Part shown: positions 17,894 through 26,675 of the stretch, piece after piece | How the letters are laid out: each line of letters opens with the position of its first letter | How positions within the stretch are numbered: position 1 is the first letter of the stretch | From: Pseudomonas putida | GTDB taxonomy: Bacteria > Pseudomonadota > Gammaproteobacteria > Pseudomonadales > Pseudomonadaceae | DNA length: 64,000 bases | Assembly (NCBI RefSeq): GCF_028682455.1 | Contig: NZ_JANHLD010000001.1 | Span: 620,001 to 684,000, forward strand | Direction: 5' to 3' | Made by a program: the position numbers and the translations under genes | The notes under the pieces: model-generated | Told to the model about the DNA's origin: nothing | Database searches by the model: none | Seen by the model: only the letters and a program-made list of their open reading frames with translations

Positions 17894-19378
17894 ATGAGTG
17901 CCAACGTTGATCTGAACAACCGCCCCGACTACGACCGGATTCTGCAGGACATTGCAGACTACGTCCTGAACTACACCGTCGTATCCGGGGAGGCGCTGGA
18001 CACGGCGCGCAATTGCCTGATGGACACCCTGGGCTGCGGCCTGCTGGCGTTGCGCTTCCCTGAGTGCACCAAGCACCTGGGGCCGCTGGTGGACGGTACG
18101 GTGGTGCCGCATGGTGCGCGGGTACCGGGTACAAGCTATCGCCTTGACCCGGTCAAGGCGGCCTGGGACATCGGTTGCATCGTACGTTGGCTCGACTACA
18201 ACGACACCTGGCTGGCTGCCGAGTGGGGGCATCCCTCGGACAACCTTGGCGGCATCCTGGCCGTGGCTGACCACCTTTCACAAAAGCGTGTCGCCAATGG
18301 CGAGGCGCCCTTGAGCATGCGCACGGTGCTCGAAGCCATGGTCATGGCCCACGAGATACAGGGTGTCATCGCTCTGGAGAACGCCTTCAATCGCGTCGGC
18401 CTCGATCACGTGCTACTGGTCAAGGTGGCGTCCACGGCGGTGTGCGCCAAGCTCATGGGCGCCAACCGCGAGCAGCTCCTGTCGGCACTTTCCCATGCCT
18501 TCGTTGACGGCCAGGCACTGCGGACCTACCGTCATGCCCCCAATGCCGGCTCGCGCAAATCCTGGGCGGCGGGGGACGCCTCCAGCCGAGGCGTGCGCCT
18601 GGCCGATATCGCCCTGCGTGGCGAAATGGGTGTGCCCGGGGTGCTCACGGCGCCGCAGTGGGGCTTCTACGATGTACTGTTCAGCCACACCAACAAGGAC
18701 CTGGCGCTCAAGCCTGAATGCAAGCGTGTCTTCAGCCTCTCCCAGCCGTTTGCCAGCTATGTGATGGAGAACGTGCTATTCAAGATCAGCTTTCCTGCCG
18801 AGTTCCATGCCCAGACCGCCTGTGAGGCGGCGGTGGCCTTGCATCCGCAGGTGCGCAACCGCCTGCATGAAATCGACCGGATCGTCATCACCACCCACGA
18901 GTCGGCGATCCGCATCATCTCCAAGGTCGGCACGCTGGCCAATGCTGCTGACCGCGATCACTGCATCCAGTACATGACCGCCGTGCCGCTGATTTTCGGC
19001 AACCTGGTGGCCGAACACTACGAAGACGAATTCCATGCCGCCCACCCGACCATCGACCGGCTGCGCGAGAAAATGGAGATCGTCGAAGACCCGCGATTTA
19101 CCCGTGAATACCTGGAGGCCGACAAGCGTTCTATCGCCAACGCGGTGCAGGTGTTCTTCAGCGATGGGTCGAGTACCGAGCGGGTGGTGGTCGAGTACCC
19201 GATTGGCCACCGCCGGCGTCGCGCCGAGGGTATTCCGTTGCTCGAGGAGAAGTTCAAGGCCAACCTTGCGACGCGCTTTGCCGGGCAGCGGGTGAGCGAG
19301 ATCTTTGCGTTGTGCAAGGACCAGGCGATGCTTGAGGCGACGGCGGTACACCGGTTCGTTGACCTGTTGGTGATCTGA
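17894..19378 (+). CDS. prpD: 2-methylcitrate dehydratase PrpD (MmgE/PrpD family)
   Basis: Cluster-free 2-methylcitrate dehydratase of 494 residues. The family blocks [23 protein letters not shown] (about 37-59), [31 protein letters not shown] (about 94-124) and [21 protein letters not shown] (about 216-236) are intact. The operon therefore encodes both dehydration routes, AcnD/PrpF and PrpD. The gene ends about 150 bases before a bidirectional terminator shared with acnB. Confidence 0.95.
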   Translation: MSANVDLNNRPDYDRILQDIADYVLNYTVVSGEALDTARNCLMDTLGCGLLALRFPECTKHLGPLVDGTVVPHGARVPGTSYRLDPVKAAWDIGCIVRWLDYNDTWLAAEWGHPSDNLGGILAVADHLSQKRVANGEAPLSMRTVLEAMVMAHEIQGVIALENAFNRVGLDHVLLVKVASTAVCAKLMGANREQLLSALSHAFVDGQALRTYRHAPNAGSRKSWAAGDASSRGVRLADIALRGEMGVPGVLTAPQWGFYDVLFSHTNKDLALKPECKRVFSLSQPFASYVMENVLFKISFPAEFHAQTACEAAVALHPQVRNRLHEIDRIVITTHESAIRIISKVGTLANAADRDHCIQYMTAVPLIFGNLVAEHYEDEFHAAHPTIDRLREKMEIVEDPRFTREYLEADKRSIANAVQVFFSDGSSTERVVVEYPIGHRRRRAEGIPLLEEKFKANLATRFAGQRVSEIFALCKDQAMLEATAVHRFVDLLVI

Positions 19379-19524
19379 GGGCGCGCATCCTGGGGCAGGC
19401 CGCGATCGGCTGCGAAGTGGTCGTGGGTCAGGCAATCCCGAGCGTGCTGGCTGTACTGACCTCTCGCGGGAATGGCTGATCAAGACAGTTGCTCCCCCCC
19501 TGGAGGCCACCGGTGCCGTGGGCA

Positions 19525-19557
19525 CAAAAAACCCCGCCGATTGGCGGGGTTTTTTTA
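19525..19557. terminator. Bidirectional terminator between prpD and acnB
   Basis: CCCCGCC GATT GGCGGGG with AAAAAA on the left and TTTTTTT on the right, so it can act in both directions for the two convergent units. Confidence 0.92.
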
Positions 19558-19569
19558 CGCTAAGTCAGC

Positions 19570-22170
19570 TTAGGCTTGAACGACCGGGATGTTGGCGTTC
19601 GCAGCGGCTTCACGGAACTCGGCGATCTGGTCGAAGCTCAGGTAGCGGTAAACGTCGGCAGCCATGCTGTCGATGTTCTTCGCGTATTCCATGTACTCCT
19701 CGACGGTTGGCAGCTTGCCCAGGATCGAGGCAACGGCAGCCAGTTCGGCGGAAGCCAGGTATACGTTGGCACCATCACCCAGACGGTTCGGGAAGTTACG
19801 GGTCGAAGTCGACACAACAGTCGAGTTCGCCGCTACACGTGCCTGGTTACCCATGCACAGCGAGCAGCCCGGCATTTCCATGCGCGCGCCAGCTTTGCCG
19901 TAGATGCCGTAGTAGCCTTCTTCGGTCAGCTGGTGAGCGTCCATCTTGGTTGGAGGGGACAGCCACAGGCGGGTCGGGATCGAGCCTTTGACCTTCTCCA
20001 GCAGCTTGCCGGCAGCGCGGAAGTGACCGATGTTGGTCATGCACGAACCGATGAACACTTCGTCGATCTTCTCACCCTGGACGGTGGACAGCAGACGGGC
20101 GTCGTCCGGGTCGTTCGGTGCGCAGAGCACAGGCTCGTTGATGTCGGCCAGGTCGATCTCGATGATCTCGGCGTACTCGGCGTCCTTGTCGGCTTCCAGC
20201 AGAACCGGATTGGCCAGCCAGGCTTCCATCGCTTGGGCACGACGCTCCATGGTACGAGCATCGCCGTAGCCTTCGCTGATCATCCAGCGCAGCAGGGTGA
20301 TGTTCGACTTCAGGTACTCGGCCACTGCCTTTTCCGGCAGCTTGATGGTGCAGCCGGCAGCGGAACGTTCGGCCGAGGCGTCGGACAGTTCGAACGCTTG
20401 CTCGACAGTCAGCTCGTCCAGGCCTTCGATTTCCAGGATGCGGCCGGAGAAGGCGTTGATCTTGCCTTTCTTCTCGACAGTCAGCAGGCCGTTCTTGATG
20501 CCGTAGTAAGGGATGGCGTGTACCAGGTCACGCAGGGTGATGCCGGGTTGCAGCTTGCCCTTGAAGCGAACCAGTACCGACTCCGGCATGTCCAGCGGCA
20601 TGACGCCGGTGGCAGCGGCGAAGGCGACCAGGCCGGAACCGGCCGGGAACGAGATGCCGATCGGGAAGCGGGTGTGCGAGTCACCACCGGTACCGACGGT
20701 ATCCGGCAGCAGCATGCGGTTCAGCCAGCTGTGGATGATACCGTCGCCTGGACGCAGCGACACGCCGCCACGGGTGCGGATGAAATCCGGCAGGGTGTGG
20801 TGGGTGTTGACGTCGATCGGCTTCGGATAGGCCGCGGTGTGGCAGAACGACTGCATGACCAGGTCGGCAGAGAAGCCTAGGCACGCCAGGTCCTTGAGCT
20901 CGTCACGGGTCATCGGGCCAGTGGTGTCCTGGGAGCCGACGGTGGTCATCTTCGGCTCGCAGTAGGTGCCTGGACGAACGCCAGTCACGCCGCAGGCCTT
21001 GCCGACCATTTTCTGGGCCAGGGTGTAGCCCTTGCCGGTGTCGGCAGGCTGCTCAGGCTTCTGGAACAGGTCGGAAACCGGCAGGCCCAGTTCGGTGCGG
21101 GCTTTGTCGGTCAGGCCACGGCCAACGATCAGCGGGATACGGCCGCCAGCGCGGACTTCGTCGAGCAGCACCGGGGTCTTCAGTTCGAAGGTGGTGATGA
21201 CGTCGTCGGTACCGTGCTTGCAGACTTTGCCGGCATGCGGGTACACGTCGATGACGTCGCCCATGTTCAGGTTCGAGACATCGAACTCGATCGGCAGGGC
21301 GCCGGCGTCTTCCATGGTGTTGTAGAAGATCGGGGCGATTTTCGAGCCGAAGCAGAAGCCACCGGCGCGCTTGTTCGGTACGTGCGGGATGTCGTCGCCG
21401 AAGAACCACAGCACCGAGTTGGTGGCGGATTTACGCGAAGAACCGGTACCGACCACGTCACCGACGTAGGCAACCGGGAAGCCTTTGGCCTTGACTTCTT
21501 CGATCTGCTTGAGCGGGCCGATGACGCCTTGTTGCTCAGGCACGATGCCGTCACGGGCCATTTTCAGCATGGCCAGGGCGTGCAGCGGGATGTCAGGGCG
21601 CGACCAGGCGTCCGGGGCAGGGGACAGGTCGTCGGTGTTGGTTTCGCCTGGGACCTTGAAGACGGTCAGGCTGTATTTTTCAGCGATGGCAGGCTTGCTG
21701 GTGAACCACTCACCGGCGGCCCAGGATTCCAGTACGGCCTTGGCGTGGACATTGCCCGCCTTGGCTTTTTCGGCGACGTCGTGGAAGGCATCGAACATCA
21801 GCAGGGTGTGCTTGAGTTGTTCGGCGGCGACGGCGGCGAGTTCGGCGTCATCCAGCAGCTCGACCAGGGTGGCGATGTTGTAGCCGCCCTGCATGGTGCC
21901 CAGCAGCTCTACGGCACGTTTCTTGTCGATCAGCGGGGAAGTGGCTTCGCCCTTGGCGATAGCGGAGAGGAAACCGGCCTTGACGTAGGCGGCTTCGTCC
22001 ACTCCTGGTGGAACGCGGTTGGTGATCAGGTCGACGAGGACGGCTTCTTCGCCAGCAGGGGGGTTCTTCAGCAGCTCGACCAGGCCTGCGGTTTGTTCGG
22101 CGTTAAGCGGCTGGGGCACGATACCCTGGGCGGCACGCTCTTCGATGTGTTTGCGGTAGGCTTCAAGCAC
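19570..22170 (-). CDS. acnB: Aconitate hydratase B
   Basis: TCA-cycle aconitase, which also rehydrates 2-methyl-cis-aconitate in the methylcitrate cycle. I place the start at GTG 22168-22170 (protein [16 protein letters not shown]), which matches AcnB N-termini and follows GAGGG; an ATG 16 codons upstream would add an unsupported tail. This gives 866 residues. Order is HEAT-like domain, swivel domain ([14 protein letters not shown]), then catalytic domains with [31 protein letters not shown]. Cluster cysteines are in [12 protein letters not shown] and [11 protein letters not shown]. Confidence 0.96.
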   Translation of the reverse strand: MLEAYRKHIEERAAQGIVPQPLNAEQTAGLVELLKNPPAGEEAVLVDLITNRVPPGVDEAAYVKAGFLSAIAKGEATSPLIDKKRAVELLGTMQGGYNIATLVELLDDAELAAVAAEQLKHTLLMFDAFHDVAEKAKAGNVHAKAVLESWAAGEWFTSKPAIAEKYSLTVFKVPGETNTDDLSPAPDAWSRPDIPLHALAMLKMARDGIVPEQQGVIGPLKQIEEVKAKGFPVAYVGDVVGTGSSRKSATNSVLWFFGDDIPHVPNKRAGGFCFGSKIAPIFYNTMEDAGALPIEFDVSNLNMGDVIDVYPHAGKVCKHGTDDVITTFELKTPVLLDEVRAGGRIPLIVGRGLTDKARTELGLPVSDLFQKPEQPADTGKGYTLAQKMVGKACGVTGVRPGTYCEPKMTTVGSQDTTGPMTRDELKDLACLGFSADLVMQSFCHTAAYPKPIDVNTHHTLPDFIRTRGGVSLRPGDGIIHSWLNRMLLPDTVGTGGDSHTRFPIGISFPAGSGLVAFAAATGVMPLDMPESVLVRFKGKLQPGITLRDLVHAIPYYGIKNGLLTVEKKGKINAFSGRILEIEGLDELTVEQAFELSDASAERSAAGCTIKLPEKAVAEYLKSNITLLRWMISEGYGDARTMERRAQAMEAWLANPVLLEADKDAEYAEIIEIDLADINEPVLCAPNDPDDARLLSTVQGEKIDEVFIGSCMTNIGHFRAAGKLLEKVKGSIPTRLWLSPPTKMDAHQLTEEGYYGIYGKAGARMEMPGCSLCMGNQARVAANSTVVSTSTRNFPNRLGDGANVYLASAELAAVASILGKLPTVEEYMEYAKNIDSMAADVYRYLSFDQIAEFREAAANANIPVVQA

Positions 22171-22289
22171 AGTTATTACCCTCATCAGTGGTCCCAAATG
22201 GGTGTCCGGGACGCTCATCCAGAAAGTCCGGCACCCGTGCGCAATACGGCTTCTTGGGCCGCGTAGCCAGGGTTGCAGGAAATCCTCAC

Positions 22290-22427
22290 AGAAGCTGCTT
22301 TCAAAGTTTTACGCCTGTAGAACGGAGGCTGATGAGGGCTGGCGCGGGACATGCGACAGGCGAATATCCCGGGCCAACGCCGTTCTACCGGATGAACTGT
22401 GCTCGTGACGCTTTGAAAACAGCTTCT
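22290..22427. repeat. Nested inverted repeat upstream of acnB
   Basis: The 406-base gap between acnB and the DUF1289 gene holds an element bounded by AGAAGCTGCTTTCAAAG (22290-22306) and its inverted copy CTTTGAAAACAGCTTCT (22411-22427; one mismatch over 17). Inside lies a second exact inverted pair, GTAGAACGG (22317-22325) and CCGTTCTAC (22380-22388). It is not a REP. It could be a small MITE-like element or a structured leader/promoter element of acnB. The rest of the gap shows nothing I can name. Confidence 0.7.
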
Positions 22428-22576
22428 AACGGACATTGGCGCCTTAAAAAGGCCGGGTGATTCTACGGTAAAAACTGGATAAAGGTAAGGCGCGCTGTAG
22501 GACTTTAACGAGTGACCCCCGTTAGACAAAGGGCTAACATGGCAGCCTGTTCCACCGCCAAGCTGCTGTCTTTTTC

Positions 22577-23044
22577 ATGTCCAATCAGTCAATAAAAACG
22601 CCTTGTGTCGGCCTCTGTTCCACGGTTTACGGGGATCTGGTGTGTCGCGGCTGCAAGCGTTTTCATCATGAAGTGATCAACTGGAACGGCTACAACGACG
22701 ACGAAAAGCGTGCGGTGTGGCTGCGCCTCGAGCAATTGCTGGTGCAGGTCATGATCGCCAAACTTGAGGTCTTTGATGCCACGCGCCTGCGCCTGCAGCT
22801 GGAGCAGCGCAAGATCCGCTTCGTGCCGCACCAGTCCGAATACTGCTGGGCCTACCAGTTGATCGCCCGCGGCGCGCGGGTTATCCGCGATCTCGAGGCC
22901 TATGGCATGGTGCTGTTGCCGGAGTTTCGCGACTGGGAACTGCCGCAGTTGCGCGACGCCATTGATCGGGAATTCTTCCTGCTGTCCGAGGCGCACTACC
23001 AGCGTTATATCGCGCCGGGCTTTCTGAAGGATGCATTGGGCTAG
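22577..23044 (+). CDS. DUF1289 domain protein
   Basis: 155-residue protein starting MSNQSIKTPCVGLCSTVYGDLVCRGCKRFHHEVINW. The four cysteines in CVGLCSTVYGDLVCRGC (about residues 10-26) are the DUF1289 signature and look like a metal or Fe-S site. The region after about 60 is helical and charged, longer than in minimal DUF1289 proteins, and is common in pseudomonads. Function is unknown. It is transcribed divergently from acnB across the inverted-repeat element. Confidence 0.8.
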   Translation: MSNQSIKTPCVGLCSTVYGDLVCRGCKRFHHEVINWNGYNDDEKRAVWLRLEQLLVQVMIAKLEVFDATRLRLQLEQRKIRFVPHQSEYCWAYQLIARGARVIRDLEAYGMVLLPEFRDWELPQLRDAIDREFFLLSEAHYQRYIAPGFLKDALG

Positions 23045-23050
23045 ACGTAA

Positions 23051-23097
23051 CGCGGGGCAAGCCCGCTCCTGCAGTAGGAGCGGGCTTGCCCCGCGAT
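23051..23097. repeat. REP pair between DUF1289 and universal stress genes
   Basis: Back-to-back inverted REPs, CGCGGGGCAAGCCCGCTCCT and its complement, separated by only a few bases. They lie between two convergent stops and may act as a transcript end. Confidence 0.9.
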
Positions 23098-23101
23098 GGC
23101 T

Positions 23102-23965
23102 TCAGCCTTGTGCCAATTCGGTCAGGTGTACCCGCGCCTCTTCACTCTTGAGTACCAGTACATCGCTCTCCAGCGAATCGAGTACCACCTCGGCGGTGTT
23201 GCCGATCAGCGCGCCAGAGATCCCGGTGCGGGCCACGGTACCGATCACCGTCACCACGGCGTCGTACTTTTTCGCGGTGTAGGGGATCAACACATCCGCC
23301 GGGCCTTCGGCCACATGCAGGCGATCGTCCTTGATATCGAACTCTGCCTGGAAGGCACTGCATTCCTCGCGATAACGCTGCTCGATGGTTTCCTTGAGTT
23401 GATACACCGGATCGGCCGCCGACAGCATCGGTGACGGATGCGCGCTGATCACGTGCAGGTTGCCCTTGGCCAGGTTGGCGATCTCATAGCCGTGGTCGAT
23501 GATGTTCTTGTGCAACAGGCGGTGCGCTTCGTCATGGTTGCCCACGTCGACTGCAGCCAGGATCACGCCGCCAGTCCAGGGGCGCTCGTGCTTGACCATC
23601 AACACCGCGCACGGGCACTGGCGCAGCAGTTTCCAGTCGCTGGGAGTGAGCAGCGCCTTTTTCAGCGGGTTGTCCGGGCGATGCTCCTTGATCACCAGGT
23701 CGCAGCCCTCGGCTTGCTGCACATCGATGATCGATTCGTGCAGGGTGTCGTGCCAGGCCTGCTCGTGGGTCACGTTGTCGAAGCCATCGTCATGCAACTG
23801 GCTGGCCAGCAGGCTGAGCAGGGCGCTGTGGTCCTGCTTCTTGTCGCACATCAGCAGGTGCAGGCGTGCGCCTGTGGCACCACCAATCAGTTTGGCCCGG
23901 GTCAGGGCGCGGCTGTGGGCATGTTCGGGATCGAGTACCACCAGGATGCTGCGTACTTCTTGCAT
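23102..23965 (-). CDS. Tandem universal stress protein (UspE-like)
   Basis: 287 residues made of two Usp domains. The first starts MQEVRSILVVLDPEHAHSRAL (about 1-145) and the second GGVILAAVDVGNHDEAHRLL (about 150-287). The second ends VVTVIGTVARTGISGALIGNTAEVVL, close to the G-x2-G-x9-G ATP motif. A perfect ANR/FNR box lies 68 bases upstream of the ATG, so oxygen-limited induction is likely, as known for several P. aeruginosa Usp proteins under Anr. Confidence 0.88.
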   Translation of the reverse strand: MQEVRSILVVLDPEHAHSRALTRAKLIGGATGARLHLLMCDKKQDHSALLSLLASQLHDDGFDNVTHEQAWHDTLHESIIDVQQAEGCDLVIKEHRPDNPLKKALLTPSDWKLLRQCPCAVLMVKHERPWTGGVILAAVDVGNHDEAHRLLHKNIIDHGYEIANLAKGNLHVISAHPSPMLSAADPVYQLKETIEQRYREECSAFQAEFDIKDDRLHVAEGPADVLIPYTAKKYDAVVTVIGTVARTGISGALIGNTAEVVLDSLESDVLVLKSEEARVHLTELAQG

Positions 23966-24032
23966 GAGCGTGAACTCCCTTCAGAAATGGCGACCAATGC
24001 CTGACTATAGTCGGCGCCAAGTGCAATGGGCG

Positions 24033-24046
24033 TTGATACATATCAA
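24033..24046. promoter_or_regulatory. ANR/FNR box upstream of the tandem universal stress gene
   Basis: TTGATACATATCAA matches the TTGAT-N4-ATCAA consensus at every position. Its centre is about 74 bases upstream of the universal stress start codon, which suits a class II-type activation site at about -41 with a short leader. It is also about 82 bases upstream of miaE on the other strand. Confidence 0.82.
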
Positions 24047-24078
24047 GCATAGTCACTGGTGATCGCCACCGCCGCCGG

Positions 24079-24084
24079 TATAAT
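24079..24084 (+). promoter_or_regulatory. Possible miaE -10 element
   Basis: Perfect TATAAT hexamer 37 bases upstream of the miaE ATG. No good -35 hexamer is seen at 16-18 bases upstream, so the call is tentative. Confidence 0.45.
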
Positions 24085-24121
24085 CGCCGGTCTTGCCGTT
24101 GCCCTGCCTGTTTGTGAGCCT

Positions 24122-24727
24122 ATGTCCCTTATTCCCGAAATCGATGCCTTTCTTGGTTGCCGTACGCCTGATGCCTGGGTCCAGGCGGCCCTCGCCGACC
24201 AGGAAACCCTGTTGATCGACCACAAGAACTGCGAGTTCAAGGCTGCCAGCACCGCGCTGAGCCTGATGGCCAAGTACAACACCCACCTTGACCTGATCAA
24301 CATGATGTCGCGCCTGGCCCGCGAGGAGCTGGTGCATCACGAGCAGGTGCTGCGCCTGATGAAGCGGCGCAAGATCGGCCTGCGCCCCTTGTCGGCCGGA
24401 CGCTATGCCTCGGGGCTGCGCCGGGTGGTGCGGACCCACGAGCCGGTCAAGCTGGTCGACACCCTGGTGGTCGGGGCCTTTATCGAGGCGCGCAGTTGCG
24501 AGCGCTTTGCCGCCCTGGTGCCGCACCTGGACGAAGAACTGGGCAAGTTCTACCACGGCCTGCTCAATAGCGAGGCCCGCCACTACCAGGGGTACCTCAA
24601 GCTGGCACACCAGTACGGTGATGCGGCCGATATCGAGCGTGTGGTGGAGAAGGTCAGGGCGGTGGAAGCCGAGCTGATCAGTTCGCCAGACGAAGAGTTC
24701 CGGTTTCACAGCGGTATTCCTGCCTGA
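24122..24727 (+). CDS. miaE: tRNA-(ms2io6A)-hydroxylase
   Basis: Non-haem di-iron monooxygenase that hydroxylates the isopentenyl group of ms2i6A37 in tRNA. ATG 24122 gives 201 residues (MSLIPEIDAFLGCRTPDAWV). The di-iron ligands are readable in a four-helix layout: LIDHKNCEFKAAS (about 31-43), LAREELVHHEQVLRLM (about 64-79), GAFIEARSCERF and LLNSEARHYQGYL (about 138-150), giving the E-x-x-H pairs. An upstream in-frame ATG adds an unlike hydrophobic stretch and was not used. Confidence 0.92.
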   Translation: MSLIPEIDAFLGCRTPDAWVQAALADQETLLIDHKNCEFKAASTALSLMAKYNTHLDLINMMSRLAREELVHHEQVLRLMKRRKIGLRPLSAGRYASGLRRVVRTHEPVKLVDTLVVGAFIEARSCERFAALVPHLDEELGKFYHGLLNSEARHYQGYLKLAHQYGDAADIERVVEKVRAVEAELISSPDEEFRFHSGIPA

Positions 24728-24746
24728 CCTGGGTTCGCTGAACCTG

Positions 24747-24820
24747 CGTGGGAGTCGGCGTTGCCGGCGATGATCTGAAAAACGACCGCGAGACGGTCGA
24801 TCGCTGGCAATGCCCCCACG
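24747..24820. repeat. Second-type REP pair after miaE
   Basis: CGTGGGAGTCGGCGTTGCCGGCGATGATC and an inverted partner ending GATCGCTGGCAATGCC, the GCTGGCAAxCCAGC REP type common in P. fluorescens-like genomes. It lies about 20 bases after the miaE stop and may serve as its 3' end. Confidence 0.7.
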
Positions 24821-24906
24821 AAATTCATCCTTAATAATTGCCCCATCAGGGGAGCGAACTTGCCTTGAGCCATTAATAAGCTAGCTAATTAATGCCTTGA
24901 CGTTAG

Positions 24907-24947
24907 CTGCTTAAGCAGTAACATTATGTTACTAACTGCCTAAGCAG
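24907..24947. promoter_or_regulatory. MarR operator region (three nested palindromes)
   Basis: CTGCTTAAGCAG (24907-24918, perfect), GTAACATTATGTTAC (24918-24932, perfect) and CTGCCTAAGCAG (24936-24947, one mismatch). The two CTGC dyads are 29 bp apart, about three helical turns, and end 12 bases before the MarR ATG. This is the layout expected of an autoregulated MarR efflux operon. Confidence 0.75.
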
Positions 24948-24959
24948 GTATCTCCTGTC

Positions 24960-25457
24960 ATGCCGCACTACACCCCCGAGAACTTCCAGTCCTGCACCCT
25001 CGGCCTGTTGCTGGCCCGCGCTGCGCTGGTCAAGGACCGCATCCTCGACAGCCACTTGCAGGCCTTTGGCGTGACCGCCGCGCAATTCAAGGTGCTGATC
25101 ATCGTCGCCCAGTACGACGTCGATACCCCCGCCGAGCTGTGCCGCTTCCTGGCCCTGGACAGCGGATCGATGACGCGCATGCTCGATCGCCTGGAGCAGA
25201 AGGACCTGATCGTGCGTCGACGTTGCCCTGACGATCGCCGCCAGGTTCGCCTGGAACTGAGCGAAGAGGGCCAGAAGCTCGCCGACCAGCTGCCGCATGT
25301 CGGGGCTGCGGCCATGAACGAACTGCTGGGCGTATTGGCAGCGGATGAGCTGGCAAGCCTTGAAGGCCTGTTGACCAAGATCCTGCTCGCCGCCGGTGAC
25401 ACCCTGACTGCGCAGCGCACTGCTGCGGCGCAGCCTTCCATTTCAGAAAACGCGTAA
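24960..25457 (+). CDS. MarR-family repressor of the adjacent efflux operon
   Basis: 165-residue winged-helix regulator starting MPHYTPENFQSCTLGLLL. The MarR core includes FGVTAAQFKVLIIVAQYDVDTPAELCRFLALDSGSMTRMLDRLEQKDLIVRRRCPDDRRQVRLELSEEGQ (about residues 38-106), with recognition helix and DDRR wing. It sits 15 bases ahead of an HlyD-type gene and behind the palindromes, so it most likely represses this operon in the style of EmrR/FarR. The inducing drug or phenolic is unknown. Confidence 0.9.
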   Translation: MPHYTPENFQSCTLGLLLARAALVKDRILDSHLQAFGVTAAQFKVLIIVAQYDVDTPAELCRFLALDSGSMTRMLDRLEQKDLIVRRRCPDDRRQVRLELSEEGQKLADQLPHVGAAAMNELLGVLAADELASLEGLLTKILLAAGDTLTAQRTAAAQPSISENA

Positions 25458-25472
25458 GCCAAGGTATTCGAT

Positions 25473-26675
25473 ATGGCCATTGCCAACACTCCGGACCCTG
25501 CTGGCGCCACGCAGGACCTCGACAACTCCCGCAAGCGCAAGACCTGGCTGCTCGGCCTGCTGCTTCTGATCGTCGTGGTCGGTAGCGCCGTCTGGGCCTG
25601 GCATGAACTGTACGGACGCTGGAACGAAGAGACCGACGACGCCTACGTCAATGGCAACGTGGTGGAAATCACCCCGCTGGTGACCGGCACCGTGGTCAGT
25701 ATCGGCGCCGATGATGGCGACCTGGTGCATGAAGGCCAGGTGTTGATCGAGTTCGACCCGAGCGATGCCGAGATCGGCTTGCAGGCGGCCCAGGCCGAGC
25801 TGGCCCGTGCCGTGCGCCGGGTGCGCGGGCTGTACAGCAATGTCGACGGCATGAAGGCCCAGGTGGCAGCGCGCCAGGCCGAACAGACCAAGGCCCAGGA
25901 AAACTACACCCGGCGCAAGACTTTGGCGGCTGGCGGGGCGATCTCGCTTGAAGAACTGTCCCACGCTCGTGACGATCTGGCCTCGGCGCAGAACGCCCTG
26001 ATCAATGCCCGTCAGCAACTCAATACCACCACCGCACTGGTCGATGACACTGTGGTGTCGTCTCACCCCGAAGTGATGGCCGCCGCCGCCCAGCTGCGCC
26101 AGGCCTACCTGGCGGCTGCCCGCACCACCCTGGTGGCGCCAGTGACCGGCTACGTGGCCAAGCGCACCGTACAGCTGGGCCAGCGCCTGGAACCGGGGAC
26201 CGCGACCATGGCGGTGATTCCGCTGGACCAGTTGTGGATCGGCGCCAACTTCAAGGAAACCCAGTTGCGCAACATGCGCATCGGCCAGCCGGTGGACATC
26301 GTCGCCGACCTGTACGGCAGCGAGGTCAAGTACAGCGGCACCATCGACAGCCTGGGCGCCGGAACCGGCAGTGCCTTTGCCTTACTGCCGGCACAGAACG
26401 CCACGGGTAACTGGATCAAGATCGTCCAGCGGGTGCCGGTACGCATTCATATCAATGCCGAGCAATTGGCGAAGCATCCACTGCGCATCGGCCTGTCGAC
26501 CCAGGTCACCGTCGACCTGCATGATCAGAGCGGCCCGGTGTTGGCCCAGTTGCCACCGCAAAAGGCCTCGTTCACCACCAAGGTGTATGACCGCCAGTTG
26601 GTCGAAGCCGACGCCATGATCACCCGGCTGATCCACGACAACAGCGCAGCGGCCAGCAAGACGGCGGCGCGATGA
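25473..26675 (+). CDS. HlyD/EmrA-family membrane fusion protein
   Basis: 400-residue periplasmic adaptor of a tripartite drug-efflux system. One N-terminal membrane helix (KTWLLGLLLLIVVVGSAVWAW, about residues 23-43), then the biotinyl-lipoyl-like half NGNVVEITPLVTGTVVSIGADDGDLVHEGQVLIEFD (about 60-95), an alpha-helical hairpin (about 100-205), and the second lipoyl half LVAPVTGYVAKRTVQLGQRLEPGTATMAVIPLDQLWIGANFKE. It overlaps the transporter gene by ATGA. No outer-membrane channel gene is in this operon, so it must borrow one. Confidence 0.9.
   Translation: MAIANTPDPAGATQDLDNSRKRKTWLLGLLLLIVVVGSAVWAWHELYGRWNEETDDAYVNGNVVEITPLVTGTVVSIGADDGDLVHEGQVLIEFDPSDAEIGLQAAQAELARAVRRVRGLYSNVDGMKAQVAARQAEQTKAQENYTRRKTLAAGGAISLEELSHARDDLASAQNALINARQQLNTTTALVDDTVVSSHPEVMAAAAQLRQAYLAAARTTLVAPVTGYVAKRTVQLGQRLEPGTATMAVIPLDQLWIGANFKETQLRNMRIGQPVDIVADLYGSEVKYSGTIDSLGAGTGSAFALLPAQNATGNWIKIVQRVPVRIHINAEQLAKHPLRIGLSTQVTVDLHDQSGPVLAQLPPQKASFTTKVYDRQLVEADAMITRLIHDNSAAASKTAAR

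Noticed and set aside
19379-19524. Small gene between prpD and the terminator
   Set aside because: No frame with start and ribosome site; the stretch looks like a 3' untranslated region with degenerate repeat traces.
22219-22460. Plus-strand open frames in the acnB-DUF1289 gap
   Set aside because: They run through the inverted-repeat element, have no ribosome site and encode unlike sequence.
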